The notes beneath the pieces are model-generated. The model made no database searches. It saw only the letters and a list, made by a program, of their open reading frames with translations, and was not told the DNA's origin. 64,000 nucleotides of DNA from Nonomuraea harbinensis (GTDB lineage: Bacteria > Actinomycetota > Actinomycetes > Streptosporangiales > Streptosporangiaceae): contig NZ_JAHKRN010000014.1 in the NCBI RefSeq assembly GCF_019396385.1, positions 62,001-126,000 on the forward strand. Direction: 5' to 3'. The number at the start of each line of letters is the position of its first letter. Position 1 is the stretch's first letter. This document shows positions 6,924-15,610 of the stretch, piece by piece. Both the position numbers and the translations under genes were made by a program.

Positions 6924-9533
6924 ATGACGACACACCTCCCCGGCGACGGGGCGTGGCCCCGCGTGCGCAGGGCCATCACCACTGGCGACCCCGCCCTGGT
7001 CGCGGACGCCGTGCTGTCCCTCGACGAGGCCGGGCGCCGCGAGGTGGCCGACGGGCTGCCCGGCCACATCGGCGTCGCCAGGAAGGCGGTGACCGAACGC
7101 GACCGGCGCCGGGGCGTGTGGACCGACGGCGAGGAATGGATCGAGCCCATGCGGGTCGCCGGCGCGGGCGTGCTCGGCGGTGCGGCGGCTGTCGCGACCT
7201 GGCTCTACCGCCGCGACTTCACCCGCTGGCGGCGCCCGCTCGACTCGGGGCCGCTGCTGCGGGTGATCGCCGCGCGGCCGCCGCGCTGGCAGGCCGATCT
7301 CGCCGCGCGGCTGGCTCTGCGGCTGCGCGGGAGCCGCGCCCAGGCTCGCGACGACAGCGTGCCGCTGGCCCTGGAGCTGCTGCGCCGCTCCGGCGCCGTG
7401 CCGCCCGACCACGACCCCCTCACGGTCGCCTGGGTGTCCCAGCCGCCGGACCTGGAGCACGACCCGCTGGCCGGCCACCTGGTGCCCCGGTTGTTCGAGG
7501 CCGAGGGCGTGGGCCGGGCGCTGCGGGAGGACAACGTCGACCCGCCCTCCTGGGATTCCAGCCGCCGCACCTGGCTCGGCGCGCTGCGCGACGCGGTCGC
7601 GGCCGGCCGGCTCGACCCTGAACCGCTGGTCGACGGCTGCTTGAGCCGGTTCCTGCGCGGCGGTGACGCCACCGACCTGCGGTTCTTCGCCCGTCTGCAC
7701 GAGATGTTGGCCCCTGAGCCGAGCGAGCGGCGCGTCCCCGACTACCTGCGGCTGCTGCCCGCCTCGCCGGGCGCGGTGGCGGAGCTGGCGCTGCGGCAGC
7801 TCCGCGGCGCCGGCGGGCTGCGCGGTGCGGATCTCGGCGAGGCGGTGGCGGCGCTGCTGTTCCGCCCCGAGGGCAAGTTCGTGCGCGCCGGGCTGACCCT
7901 GCTCGACCGGGCCGCCCGAGACGCGGCCGGCGACCTCGACGACCTCGCCCCCGCGCTCGCCTCGGCGTTCCTGTGCGAGTCGTACGAGGTGCGCGAGCGG
8001 GCGGTGCGCCTGGCCGTCAAGCACGCGGCGCGGTTCACGCCCGCCGGGGCCGAGACCGTGCGCGAGGCCGCGAGCGTGCTGCCCGCTGAGCTGGCGGCGC
8101 GGCTGCCGGAGGCGTACGGCGCGGTGGCGGCCGAGCCGGAGCCGGCCGACGACTTCGAGCCCGTGCCGCTGCCGCCGTTCGAGCCGCCGGCCCGTGAGCC
8201 GTTCCCGCCGCCGCTCGGCGACCTGACCGCCGCCTACGACAAGGTCGGCGACGGCATCGTCTTCGAACGGTGGCTCGACGGCTTCGTCCGCGACCCGTCC
8301 AAGCGGCCCCGCCCCGGCCGGGGCTGGATCTACGAGCGGCCCCACTGGTGCCACTTGGCCGAGTGGACCGAGGCGCTGCTGCGCGAGGCCGCCGACCCCG
8401 GGGCGGAACCCCCGGTGCGCCCTCGCGCCGGCCACGCCGCCGAGTGCGACACGGAGGCCGGCTTCGACCGGTTGCCGGCCCCGGGTCACGTCTCGGCACC
8501 CCACTACGCCATGCTGATGCGCTGCGCCGAGATCCACGCGGCGCTGAAGGCCGGCGCGTTGCCGCCGTATCTGCTGGCCACCCCCACCCTGACCTCCGGC
8601 CACCTCGACCCCGCCGAGCTGGTGGCGCGTGTCGAGGGGTACGAACGGGCCGGTGCCGAGGCCCTTCCCGCCGACCTGGGGCAGGCGCTCCTGCGGCTGC
8701 CGCGCGAGGTGGACCCGGAGGTGATCGACCGCGCCGGGAAGCTCACCTCGGAAGCGGGCGCGACGCTGGCGCGCCGGCTGGCCGCCCGCCCGGAGCCGGA
8801 GCTGCGCGTGGACTGGTCCCACGCCAACGGTGACTACACGCACGACCGGCAGCGGGGTGAGCACAGCCCGCGGCTGCGCCCGCGCATCCGGGTCGAGCCG
8901 ACCGGGCTGGCGCTGGTCGACACGCTGCTGTCCGATCCGCGCCCCTGGACGTTCGAGGACCACGGCCGCTACATGGAGTCCTGGCGGCTGACGCTGCCCT
9001 CGGACCGGGAGGCGGTGGCCATGCACCTTCTGCCGCACCTGCTCAACGTCTGGGAGCGGCCCGGCTACTTCCACCGCTACGTGGCCGCGCTGTTCTCCCA
9101 GGACGGGCCGGTGGGCGAGGCGACCGCGCTGCTGATCGCCGCCCAGGTGGCCGAGCGTGGCCGGGACCTGCTGCTGAGCGCCGCCGCCGCCGGGCTTCTG
9201 CCCGCCGTGGAGTGCGGCCGGCAGCTCGGGCTGTGCCTGCGCAGGGACGTGGCCAGAATGAGCGACGTGCGCGCGATCCTGGAGGAGTGCGCCGAACGGG
9301 GTGCCCACCGGGAGGTGTGGCAGATCATGACCGGGCTGCTGGCGGTCTATCTGCCGGGGCCGGACGAGCGGCCGCACGCCTCACACACCCAGGCGCTCTC
9401 GTTCGCGATCGACGCCGCCCGCCGGGCGGGGGCGCGCGGCCCGCTCCCCGCCGCCGAGGAGGCGGCGGCGCGCAAGGGGGCGAGCCGCTTCGTACGGACC
9501 GCCCGCGCCCTGCACGCCCAACTCGGCGGATGA
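6924..9533 (+). CDS. Large actinobacterial protein of unknown function (DUF6493-like)
   Basis: An 869-residue cytoplasmic protein without a signal peptide, rich in Leu, Ala and Arg, with helical-repeat character (HEAT-like) throughout. Stretches such as LATPTLTSGHLDPAELVARV and the later DLGQALLRLPREVDPEV resemble the family I recall as DUF6493, which has no known biochemical function. A Pro/Glu-rich hinge lies near residues 400-430. The ATG at 6924 is used; an in-frame GTG at 6915 is an alternative. It converges on the histidine kinase at 9584. The family name is from memory and less certain than the gene itself. Confidence 0.7.
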   Translation: MTTHLPGDGAWPRVRRAITTGDPALVADAVLSLDEAGRREVADGLPGHIGVARKAVTERDRRRGVWTDGEEWIEPMRVAGAGVLGGAAAVATWLYRRDFTRWRRPLDSGPLLRVIAARPPRWQADLAARLALRLRGSRAQARDDSVPLALELLRRSGAVPPDHDPLTVAWVSQPPDLEHDPLAGHLVPRLFEAEGVGRALREDNVDPPSWDSSRRTWLGALRDAVAAGRLDPEPLVDGCLSRFLRGGDATDLRFFARLHEMLAPEPSERRVPDYLRLLPASPGAVAELALRQLRGAGGLRGADLGEAVAALLFRPEGKFVRAGLTLLDRAARDAAGDLDDLAPALASAFLCESYEVRERAVRLAVKHAARFTPAGAETVREAASVLPAELAARLPEAYGAVAAEPEPADDFEPVPLPPFEPPAREPFPPPLGDLTAAYDKVGDGIVFERWLDGFVRDPSKRPRPGRGWIYERPHWCHLAEWTEALLREAADPGAEPPVRPRAGHAAECDTEAGFDRLPAPGHVSAPHYAMLMRCAEIHAALKAGALPPYLLATPTLTSGHLDPAELVARVEGYERAGAEALPADLGQALLRLPREVDPEVIDRAGKLTSEAGATLARRLAARPEPELRVDWSHANGDYTHDRQRGEHSPRLRPRIRVEPTGLALVDTLLSDPRPWTFEDHGRYMESWRLTLPSDREAVAMHLLPHLLNVWERPGYFHRYVAALFSQDGPVGEATALLIAAQVAERGRDLLLSAAAAGLLPAVECGRQLGLCLRRDVARMSDVRAILEECAERGAHREVWQIMTGLLAVYLPGPDERPHASHTQALSFAIDAARRAGARGPLPAAEEAAARKGASRFVRTARALHAQLGG

Positions 9534-9612
9534 TCGGCTCAGCCCCGGGCCTGGGCCGGGGGAGGCGAGGTGATCTGATCGGCTCAGCTCTGGGCCTGGG
9601 CCAGGGGGAGGC
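9531..9612. repeat. Imperfect tandem duplication at convergent gene ends
   Basis: A 37-bp sequence beginning TGATCGGCTCAG occurs at 9531-9567 and again at 9576-9612 with about three differences. The first copy overlaps the stop of the 6924-9533 gene. The second copy encodes the last residues of the histidine kinase on the opposite strand. It looks like a local duplication of the kinase 3' end. Confidence 0.75.
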
Positions 9613-10768
9613 GTAGCACCAGGCGGGCGCCGCCGGGGTGGTCGGCGACGTAGAGGTCGCCGCCGTAGGCCTGGGCGATCTCGCGGCCGATCGCCAGGCC
9701 GAAGCCGGACCCGCGCGGGTCCTTCGCGCGCGCGTCGGCGCGGCGGTACATGCGGTGGAACACCTTCTCGCGATCCGCCGGCGGGATGCCGGGACCGTCG
9801 TCGATGACCTCCAGGAAGGCGGACGGCGGGTCGGCGGTCACGACGATCTCGATCTTGCTCGTGGTGTGCCGCTCGGCGTTGGCGACCAGGTTGGACAGGA
9901 CTCTGGCCAGCCGGACCCGCGAGGCCCGGACCACCACGCCCGGGTCGAGCCGGGTGATCACCTCGCCGCTCGGCGGGTGCTCCTCCAGCTCCTGCACGAC
10001 CAGCCGGCCCAGGTCGACGCGGTCGGTCGCGGGCGGCGTCGCCGTGTAGAGGCGGGCCAGGGCCAGCAGGTCGCCGACGATGGCGTCGAGCCGCTCGACG
10101 TCCCGGTGCAGCTTGCGCAGGGTCGGGTGCATGCCGGCGTCCGACTCGGTGAGCGCGACCTCCAGCTCGGTCATCAGCCCGGTGATCGGGTTGCGCAGGT
10201 CGTGGGTGGCGTCGAATAGGAACCGCTGCTGGTGCTCGATGGCCTCGTGCAGCGCCGACACGGTCTGCTGCTCCTGCCGGTACGCCTGTTTCAGCCGGGA
10301 GCTGAGCTCTACCAGGTCGCGGGCGCGGCGGTGGATGTGCGGCTCCTGCTCGTCGCCGTCGTGGCGGGCGTCCGGCGCGTCCCCGAGCAGGGGCGTGATG
10401 TCCTCCGCCCAGCACATGATCCAGCTCAGCCGCCTGCCCCGGTCGAACACCGGCACGTGCACCAGGTTCCAGTGGTGCTCCTCCAGCTCGCCGCGCCGCT
10501 CGGCCTCGACGTCGTGCCGGACCAGGGGGATGACGTCCATCTCTCCCGTGCTCGTCACCTGCTCCAGCGAGGTGCGCAGGGCTTCCACGAACCCCGGAGG
10601 GCTGGCGAACGCGGTCAGGATGGACCGCCCGAGGACCTCCTCCCGGGTGCGGCGGGTCGCCCTCAGGCAGGCGTCGTTGACGGCCACGATGACCAGATCC
10701 GGCGTCACCACCGTGCACGGCGTCGGAATCGCGTCGAACACCGCCGCGTAGTCGAGCTTGGCCCCCAT
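9584..10768 (-). CDS. PAS-domain sensor histidine kinase (orphan, soluble)
   Basis: A 394-residue kinase. A PAS domain (about 5-125; FDAIPTPCTVVTPDLVIVAV, then EDITPLL) is followed by a coiled linker. The HisKA box FLFDATHDLRNPITGL carries the phospho-accepting His. The HATPase domain has its N box (LSNLVANAERHT), G1 (DDGPGIP) and G2 (GSGFGLAIGREIA) motifs. No transmembrane segment is visible, so it should sense a cytoplasmic signal such as a ligand, redox state or light. The ATG at 10768 follows a GAGGGGGAT ribosome site. No response regulator lies next to it, so the partner is encoded elsewhere. Confidence 0.88.
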   Translation of the reverse strand: MGAKLDYAAVFDAIPTPCTVVTPDLVIVAVNDACLRATRRTREEVLGRSILTAFASPPGFVEALRTSLEQVTSTGEMDVIPLVRHDVEAERRGELEEHHWNLVHVPVFDRGRRLSWIMCWAEDITPLLGDAPDARHDGDEQEPHIHRRARDLVELSSRLKQAYRQEQQTVSALHEAIEHQQRFLFDATHDLRNPITGLMTELEVALTESDAGMHPTLRKLHRDVERLDAIVGDLLALARLYTATPPATDRVDLGRLVVQELEEHPPSGEVITRLDPGVVVRASRVRLARVLSNLVANAERHTTSKIEIVVTADPPSAFLEVIDDGPGIPPADREKVFHRMYRRADARAKDPRGSGFGLAIGREIAQAYGGDLYVADHPGGARLVLRLPLAQAQS

Positions 10769-10832
10769 CGCACATCCCCCTCGCCCCCTCCTACCCCGAA
10801 AAGGCCGTTGAGGTGCGAAAACGGGGCAACCA

Positions 10833-12029
10833 TCACCAGCGGACCGGCACCCGCTCCAGCCCGCCGACGATCAGGCCCTCGCGGCGCTCCAGCTCCCCGG
10901 GCGGCACGGCCAGCGCCAGCGACGGCAGCCGCTCCAGCAGCACCTTGAGCACGGTCTGCAGCTCGACGCGGGCCAGCGCCTGGCCCAGGCAGGAGTGCGG
11001 GCCGACGCCGAAGGTGACGTGCGCGTTCGGCGCGCGGTCCAGCCGCAGCTCGCCGGCCCGCTCGAAGTGCCGCTCGTCGCGGTTGGCCGCGGCCAGGCTG
11101 CATACCACGGTGGTGCCCTTCGGCAGGGTCTCGCCCGCGACCTCGACCTCGTCGCTGAGGTAGCGCGGCATCCCGAAGCCAGGGTTGGCGTCGAAGCGCA
11201 GGACCTCCTCCACGGCCGGCGGGATCAGCGACGGGTCGGCCAGCAGCGCCTCCCAGCGGGAGCGGTCGGCCAGCAGCATCGACGCCATCTTGCCGATCAT
11301 GTTGGCGGTGGTCTCGTGCCCGGCGACCAGCAGACCCTTGGCCGTGCTCAGCATGAGCCGCTCGGTCAGGCGGCCGTCCAGCCCTTCGACCATCGCGAGC
11401 AGCTCGCTGATCAGGTCGTCGCCCGGCCCGGCCCGCTTGGCCTCGACGAGGGCGACGAGATAGGCGTCGAACTCGGCCTGGGCGGCGTCGATCTCGGCGG
11501 CGCCGTACCGGGTCATGCTGAGCAGGGTGTCGGACCAGTACGAGAACCGGTCGCGGTCGGTGTCGGGCACGCCGAGCAGGTCGCAGATCGCCCAGACCGG
11601 CAGCGGGAACCCGACGCCCGAGACGAGGTCGGCCGGCTGCCCCCGCGCGGCCATCTCCTCGACCAGGTGCCCGGCCATGGCCTCGATCCTGGGCCGCATC
11701 GCGGTCACCCGCCTGGCGGTGAACGCCCGGCCGACGAGCTGCCGCCAGGCCCGGTGCTCGTCACCGGTCATGGAGCGGCCGAGCGAGCCGAACACGCCGC
11801 CGGACTCCTGGGCGGTGGCCCGGGCGGCGTCGGGGGCGTCGAGCTGCCGGGTGAAGCGCGGGTCGGACAGGACCTGCCTGACGTCGTCGTACCGGGTCAG
11901 CAGCAGCGCCCGGTCACCGCTCGCCAGCCTGATGGGCGCCACCGGGCAGCTCCGCCGCAGCTCGGCCCACTCCGGCGGCGGCTCCAGCGCGGTGGGATTG
12001 CGGAACGGGTAGGCGGGTGGCTCATTCAC
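10833..12029 (-). CDS. Cytochrome P450
   Basis: A 398-residue soluble P450. The I helix has the canonical AGHETTANMIG acid-alcohol pair. The K helix ExxR lies in the AVEEVLRFDA segment. The heme loop FGVGPHSCLGQALARVEL holds the thiolate Cys. It starts best at GTG 12029, which has GGGGGAG 7 bp upstream; a longer frame to 12164 overlaps the promoter. It is a close paralogue of the P450 at 12417-13622, sharing the ADPRFTR/SDPRFTR, AGHETTANMIGKM and CLGQALAR blocks, so the two arose by tandem duplication. Electrons probably come from the adjacent ferredoxin and reductase. The substrate is unknown. Confidence 0.92.
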   Translation of the reverse strand: MNEPPAYPFRNPTALEPPPEWAELRRSCPVAPIRLASGDRALLLTRYDDVRQVLSDPRFTRQLDAPDAARATAQESGGVFGSLGRSMTGDEHRAWRQLVGRAFTARRVTAMRPRIEAMAGHLVEEMAARGQPADLVSGVGFPLPVWAICDLLGVPDTDRDRFSYWSDTLLSMTRYGAAEIDAAQAEFDAYLVALVEAKRAGPGDDLISELLAMVEGLDGRLTERLMLSTAKGLLVAGHETTANMIGKMASMLLADRSRWEALLADPSLIPPAVEEVLRFDANPGFGMPRYLSDEVEVAGETLPKGTTVVCSLAAANRDERHFERAGELRLDRAPNAHVTFGVGPHSCLGQALARVELQTVLKVLLERLPSLALAVPPGELERREGLIVGGLERVPVRW

Positions 12030-12150
12030 GTCGATCTCCCCCGGACGACGACTCACCACCCAGGGTCTACCCCGAACACGGGTCAGCCGACGCCCAGCAG
12101 GGCGTGGTGCGGCCGTCCGAGTCGGTGAGGGGAGCCGTGCCGGCGACCGC

Positions 12151-12178
12151 ACTCTACAGATCACTGTGCCAACGTCAA
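12151..12178 (-). promoter_or_regulatory. Putative promoter of the distal P450 gene
   Basis: Reading the minus strand, TTGACG (12178-12173) and TAGAGT (12156-12151) are separated by 16 bp, a reasonable housekeeping-sigma promoter. It lies in the 165-bp gap between the ferredoxin and the second P450, so the second P450 can be transcribed independently of the upstream operon. Prediction from motif only. Confidence 0.45.
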
Positions 12179-12194
12179 TAGTTTGTAGCCCTTT

Positions 12195-12392
12195 CTAGCC
12201 CTCCTCGACCTCGATCGCGGCCCCCGGGCACACGGCCGCGGCCTCGCGCACCGCGGCGTGCCGCTCCTCGCCCGGCTCGGAGTCCAGCAGGACGACGATG
12301 CCGTCCTCGTCACGCTGGTCGAACACCTCCGGCGCGAGCAGCACGCACTGACCGGCGCCGCAGCAGCTGTCCTCGTCGACGACGACCTTCAT
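12195..12392 (-). CDS. Small P450-type ferredoxin ([3Fe-4S] or [4Fe-4S])
   Basis: A 65-residue acidic protein with the compact cluster motif CCGAGQC and a distal CPG, which is the three-cysteine arrangement of actinobacterial P450 ferredoxins that usually bind a [3Fe-4S] cluster. It lies 24 bp downstream of the P450 at 12417-13622 and upstream of a second P450, so it is the obvious one-electron donor to both. The surrounding acidic residues suit docking to P450s. It starts at ATG 12392. Confidence 0.92.
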   Translation of the reverse strand: MKVVVDEDSCCGAGQCVLLAPEVFDQRDEDGIVVLLDSEPGEERHAAVREAAAVCPGAAIEVEEG

Positions 12393-12416
12393 GGGATTCC
12401 CCTCTCGATTCTCGGA

Positions 12417-13622
12417 TCACCAGCGGACCGGGACCGTGCGCAGGCCGCCGACGGCCAGCCCTTCCACCCGCTCCAGCTCCGCCGCGGGCACGGCCAGCTC
12501 CAGCGACGGCAGCTTGCGCAGCAGCACCTCCAGCACGACCTGCAGCTCGGTGCGGGCCAGCGCCTGGCCCAGGCAGGAGTGCGCGCCGGCGCCGAACGCC
12601 AGGTGCGGGTTCGGCGTGCGGCCCAGGTCCAGCTCACCGGCCGCGTCGAAGGCGCTCTCGTCGCGGTTGGCCGCCGCCATGCTGCACACCACGGTGGTGC
12701 CCTTGGGCAGGTGGACGCCGCTGACCTCGGTCTCGTCGCGCAGGTAGCGCGGCAGGCCGAAGCCGGAGTTGGCGTCCATCCGCAGCGTCTCCTCCACCGC
12801 GGTACGGATCAGCGACGGGTCGGCCAGCAGCCGCTCCCACCGCGTCCGGTCGTCCAGCAGCATGGCGACCATCTTGCCGATCATGTTGGCGGTGGTCTCG
12901 TGCCCGGCGACCAGCAGCCCCATCCCGGTGACCAGCACCTGGAGATCGGTCAGCCCGCCCTCCTCCGGGCCGCCCGCCGCGAGCAGCTCGCTCAGCACGT
13001 CGTCGCCCGGCTCGGCCCGCTTCGCCGCGAGATGGTCGGACATGTACTGGAAGAACTCGCCCTGGGCGGCGTCGATCTCGGCCTTGTCGTAACGGGTCAG
13101 GTTGAGCAGCGTGTCGGACCAGTACGCGAACCGCTCCCGGTCCTCCGCGGGCACGCCCAGGATGTCGCAGATCACGTACACCGGCAGCGGGAACCCCAGC
13201 GCGGCCCGCAGGTCGCCGGGCGCGCCGTGCTTCACCATGTCGTCGATGAGCTCCTCGGCCATCGCCGCCATCGACGGCCGCAGGGCGGCCATCCGCTTGG
13301 CGGTGAACCACCGGCCGACCAGGCGCCGCCAGTGCAGGTGCTCCTCGCCGCCGTCGGGGATGATCTGCGCCATCTCGCTGTTGAACAGCCCGCCGTCGTC
13401 GGTGGCCGACAGCCGGGCCGCGTCGGGCGCGGTGAGCAGGCGGGTGAAACGCGGGTCGGCGAGCACCTGCTTGACGTCCGCGTACCTGGTCAGCAACGTC
13501 GCCTGGTCGCCGCTGGGCAGCTTCACGTGGGCCACCGGGCACTCGCCGCGCAGCTCGGCCCACTCCGCGGGCGGCTCCAGCGCCGCCTCGCTGGGGATGG
13601 GGTAGCTCAGGTCCTGCTTCAT
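12417..13622 (-). CDS. Cytochrome P450 (paralogue of the neighbouring P450)
   Basis: A 401-residue P450 with the I-helix motif AGHETTANMIG, the ExxR pair in VEETLRMDA and the heme loop FGAGAHSCLGQALARTEL. It lies 45 bp downstream of the ferredoxin reductase gene and 24 bp upstream of the ferredoxin, forming a full class I electron chain. The ATG at 13622 (MKQDLSYPIP) follows GGAGGAGATGACGA, a strong ribosome site. It may act on the same or a related small molecule as its duplicate. No other biosynthetic genes adjoin, so the role could be xenobiotic hydroxylation. Confidence 0.92.
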   Translation of the reverse strand: MKQDLSYPIPSEAALEPPAEWAELRGECPVAHVKLPSGDQATLLTRYADVKQVLADPRFTRLLTAPDAARLSATDDGGLFNSEMAQIIPDGGEEHLHWRRLVGRWFTAKRMAALRPSMAAMAEELIDDMVKHGAPGDLRAALGFPLPVYVICDILGVPAEDRERFAYWSDTLLNLTRYDKAEIDAAQGEFFQYMSDHLAAKRAEPGDDVLSELLAAGGPEEGGLTDLQVLVTGMGLLVAGHETTANMIGKMVAMLLDDRTRWERLLADPSLIRTAVEETLRMDANSGFGLPRYLRDETEVSGVHLPKGTTVVCSMAAANRDESAFDAAGELDLGRTPNPHLAFGAGAHSCLGQALARTELQVVLEVLLRKLPSLELAVPAAELERVEGLAVGGLRTVPVRW

Positions 13623-13667
13623 TCGTCATCTCCTCCGTACGGATGATTCATCAGGACGAGCCGGTCG

Positions 13668-14837
13668 TCAGGCGAGCGCGCTCTGCCTCAGCAGACGCGC
13701 CTGCTTGGCCATGTTCCAGCCGAGCACTCCCGTGACCCGCCCGCCCTCGCGGTAGAGGGCGGCGAAGCGGCGCTCCGACGGGTCGCCTTCGGCGACGCTC
13801 AGCTCGGCCTCCGGCGACGGCAGCCCGTGCGTCTGGATCTTGACGTCGTACTGGTCGGTCCAGAAGTACGGGATCGGCACGTACGGGCGATCGGCGCCGA
13901 GCAGGTTGGCCGCGACGACCTGGGCCTGCTCGGTGGCGTTGGTCCGGTTCTCCAGCCGCAGCCTCCTGTGGAGGCCTTCGTGCCAGAAGGAGGCCACGTC
14001 GCCCACGGCGTAGACCCCGTCGGCGGCGCGGCAGCGCGCGTCGCACGCCACCCCGTCACCCAGCACCAGCCCACTGCCCTCCAGCCACCCGGTGGCCGGC
14101 CGGCACCCGACGGCCACCACGACCGCCTCGGCGGGCAGCAACTCGCCAGTCGTCAGCCGCACCCCCGAAACCCGCCCGCCGTCGCTCACGAACCCGGCGA
14201 CCTCGGCGCCGAGCCGCAGGCGGACGCCGCGTTCGGCGTGCAGCCGGGTGAGCATGCCGCCGACCTCGGCGCCGACCTGCTCGCCGAGCAGGGTGTGCCC
14301 CATCCCGGCGAGGGTGACGTCCAGGCCCAGGCCGCGGGCGGTGGCGGCGACCTCGGCCCCCAGCACCCCTTCGCCCACGACCACCAGCCGAGGGCCTTCC
14401 GCCAGGTGCGCGCGCAGGGCGACGGCGTCGTCCATGCCACGCAGTACATGCACACCCGAGAGCCCGTCCTGGCCGGGCAGCCGGGCGGGGGCCAGGCCGG
14501 TGGCGATCACCACGGCGTCCGCGCGACGCACACGCCCGGACCCGTCGGTGACGGCCCGCGCCTCCGCGTCGAACGCGACGGCGGGCTCGCCCAGGATCAG
14601 CTCGGCGTCCAGCGCCTCCAGCTTCGCCACGTCACGCAGCTGGGCCCGGGACGGCTCCCACTCGCCGGCCAGGACCTGCTTCGACAGCGGCGGCCGGTCG
14701 TAGGGGAGCCGGGCCTCGGCGTCCAGCAGCGTCAGCCGCCCTCCGTAGCCGAGCCGCCGCAGGGCCTCCGCCGTGCTCAGCCCGGCGGCCGACGCGCCGA
14801 CGATCAGGATGCTCCGGGGGGTGGTCACGGGACACAC
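13668..14837 (-). CDS. FAD-dependent ferredoxin reductase
   Basis: A 389-residue NAD(P)H-dependent reductase of the putidaredoxin/rubredoxin reductase type. The N terminus has the FAD dinucleotide fold (ILIVGASAAGLSTAEAL), the family marker LPYDRPPLSK follows, and a second nucleotide fold (LVVVGEGVLGAEVA) binds NAD(P)H; VYAVGDVA is the second FAD contact. In the second fold the usual GxGxxG reads GEGVLG. The start is GTG 14837 or GTG 14828; neither has an ideal ribosome site. It is the first gene of the P450 operon and faces the TetR gene across a perfect palindrome. Confidence 0.88.
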   Translation of the reverse strand: MCPVTTPRSILIVGASAAGLSTAEALRRLGYGGRLTLLDAEARLPYDRPPLSKQVLAGEWEPSRAQLRDVAKLEALDAELILGEPAVAFDAEARAVTDGSGRVRRADAVVIATGLAPARLPGQDGLSGVHVLRGMDDAVALRAHLAEGPRLVVVGEGVLGAEVAATARGLGLDVTLAGMGHTLLGEQVGAEVGGMLTRLHAERGVRLRLGAEVAGFVSDGGRVSGVRLTTGELLPAEAVVVAVGCRPATGWLEGSGLVLGDGVACDARCRAADGVYAVGDVASFWHEGLHRRLRLENRTNATEQAQVVAANLLGADRPYVPIPYFWTDQYDVKIQTHGLPSPEAELSVAEGDPSERRFAALYREGGRVTGVLGWNMAKQARLLRQSALA

Positions 14838-14881
14838 GTCCGCATATGGCGATCCTTCCGCTCGTCCTGCTTCGACGTTAC

Positions 14882-14895
14882 CCTACACGTGTAGG
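14882..14895. promoter_or_regulatory. Perfect 14-bp palindrome, putative TetR operator
   Basis: CCTACACGTGTAGG is a perfect inverted repeat in the 80-bp space between the ferredoxin reductase and the TetR gene. A symmetric site at this position is the expected operator for the divergent TetR, controlling both the P450 operon and its own gene. Confidence 0.7.
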
Positions 14896-14917
14896 AAATC
14901 GTGCACCTTGTAAAGTG

Positions 14918-15610
14918 ATGGGCGTGGCAATACCCCTGAGCAGCGCCTCCGGCGACCGGCGCGTGCGCCGGACCCAGGCCGCCCTCGCCCGTGCCCTGAT
15001 CCAGCTCGTCGCGGAGCGCGACCTGCCCCGCGTCACCGTCGCCGACGTGGCCGTGCGCGCCGGAGTGAGCCGCTCGACCTTCTACGACCATTACCGGGAT
15101 GTGCACGAGCTGGCCGAGGCCGCCTGCACCGCGATGATCGACACCCTGATCGAGTCCCTGCCCAGCCCGCACCCCGGCACGGCCGACCCCGGGCCGGAGG
15201 CGATCCGGTCACTGGAGGAGTTCTTCACCAGCCTCGCCGAGCACGCCGGCCTCTACCGCGCCCTGCTCGGCCCGCAGGGCAGCGCCCGCGTCTGCGACCA
15301 CATCCGCCGCCGCATCATCACGGCCATCCAGAGGCACCTCCACCCGCCCGCGCCACCGGGTGAAGACCGCACTCAAGACCGCGCCGAGCCGCGCGCCGAC
15401 GGCTGGGCCGACGACCGCGTCGACGTCGCCGCCGCCTTCACCGCCGGGGCGCTCATCGGCGTGGCCACCGACTGGCTCCAGCGCGGCTGCCACCGCACCC
15501 CCGCCGACATGGCCGCCCTGACCTGGCCGCTGGTCGGCGCCCTCCAGCCGCTGTACGTCCCTGAGCGCGCCGATCAGGTGGAGTCGGGCCGGGCCCGCCA
15601 CAGCAGGTAG
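14918..15610 (+). CDS. TetR/AcrR-family transcriptional regulator
   Basis: A 230-residue regulator. Residues about 15-65 are the TetR helix-turn-helix (RTQAALARALIQLVAERDLP then VTVADVAVRAGVSRSTFYDHY). The C-terminal half is a divergent ligand domain. The ATG at 14918 lacks a clear ribosome site; TAAAGT at 14911-14916 lies 7 bp before an in-frame GTG at 14924, which would fit a leaderless transcript. Its 3' end overlaps the convergent permease gene by 37 bp. It probably represses the P450 operon through the palindrome at 14882-14895. Confidence 0.88.
   Translation: MGVAIPLSSASGDRRVRRTQAALARALIQLVAERDLPRVTVADVAVRAGVSRSTFYDHYRDVHELAEAACTAMIDTLIESLPSPHPGTADPGPEAIRSLEEFFTSLAEHAGLYRALLGPQGSARVCDHIRRRIITAIQRHLHPPAPPGEDRTQDRAEPRADGWADDRVDVAAAFTAGALIGVATDWLQRGCHRTPADMAALTWPLVGALQPLYVPERADQVESGRARHSR

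Noticed and set aside
4400..7621. A 1073-residue frame spanning the kinase, thermonuclease and next gene
   Set aside because: It runs across three well-supported genes in another frame and has only low-complexity Arg/Pro/Gly sequence.
10833..12164. Extended N terminus for the distal P450 (start at 12164)
   Set aside because: The extra residues are Arg/Pro-rich without P450 similarity and overlap a promoter; GTG 12029 has a strong ribosome site.
12030..12164. Ferredoxin and distal P450 as one uninterrupted operon only
   Set aside because: The 165-bp gap contains a promoter-like pair, so independent transcription is at least as likely.
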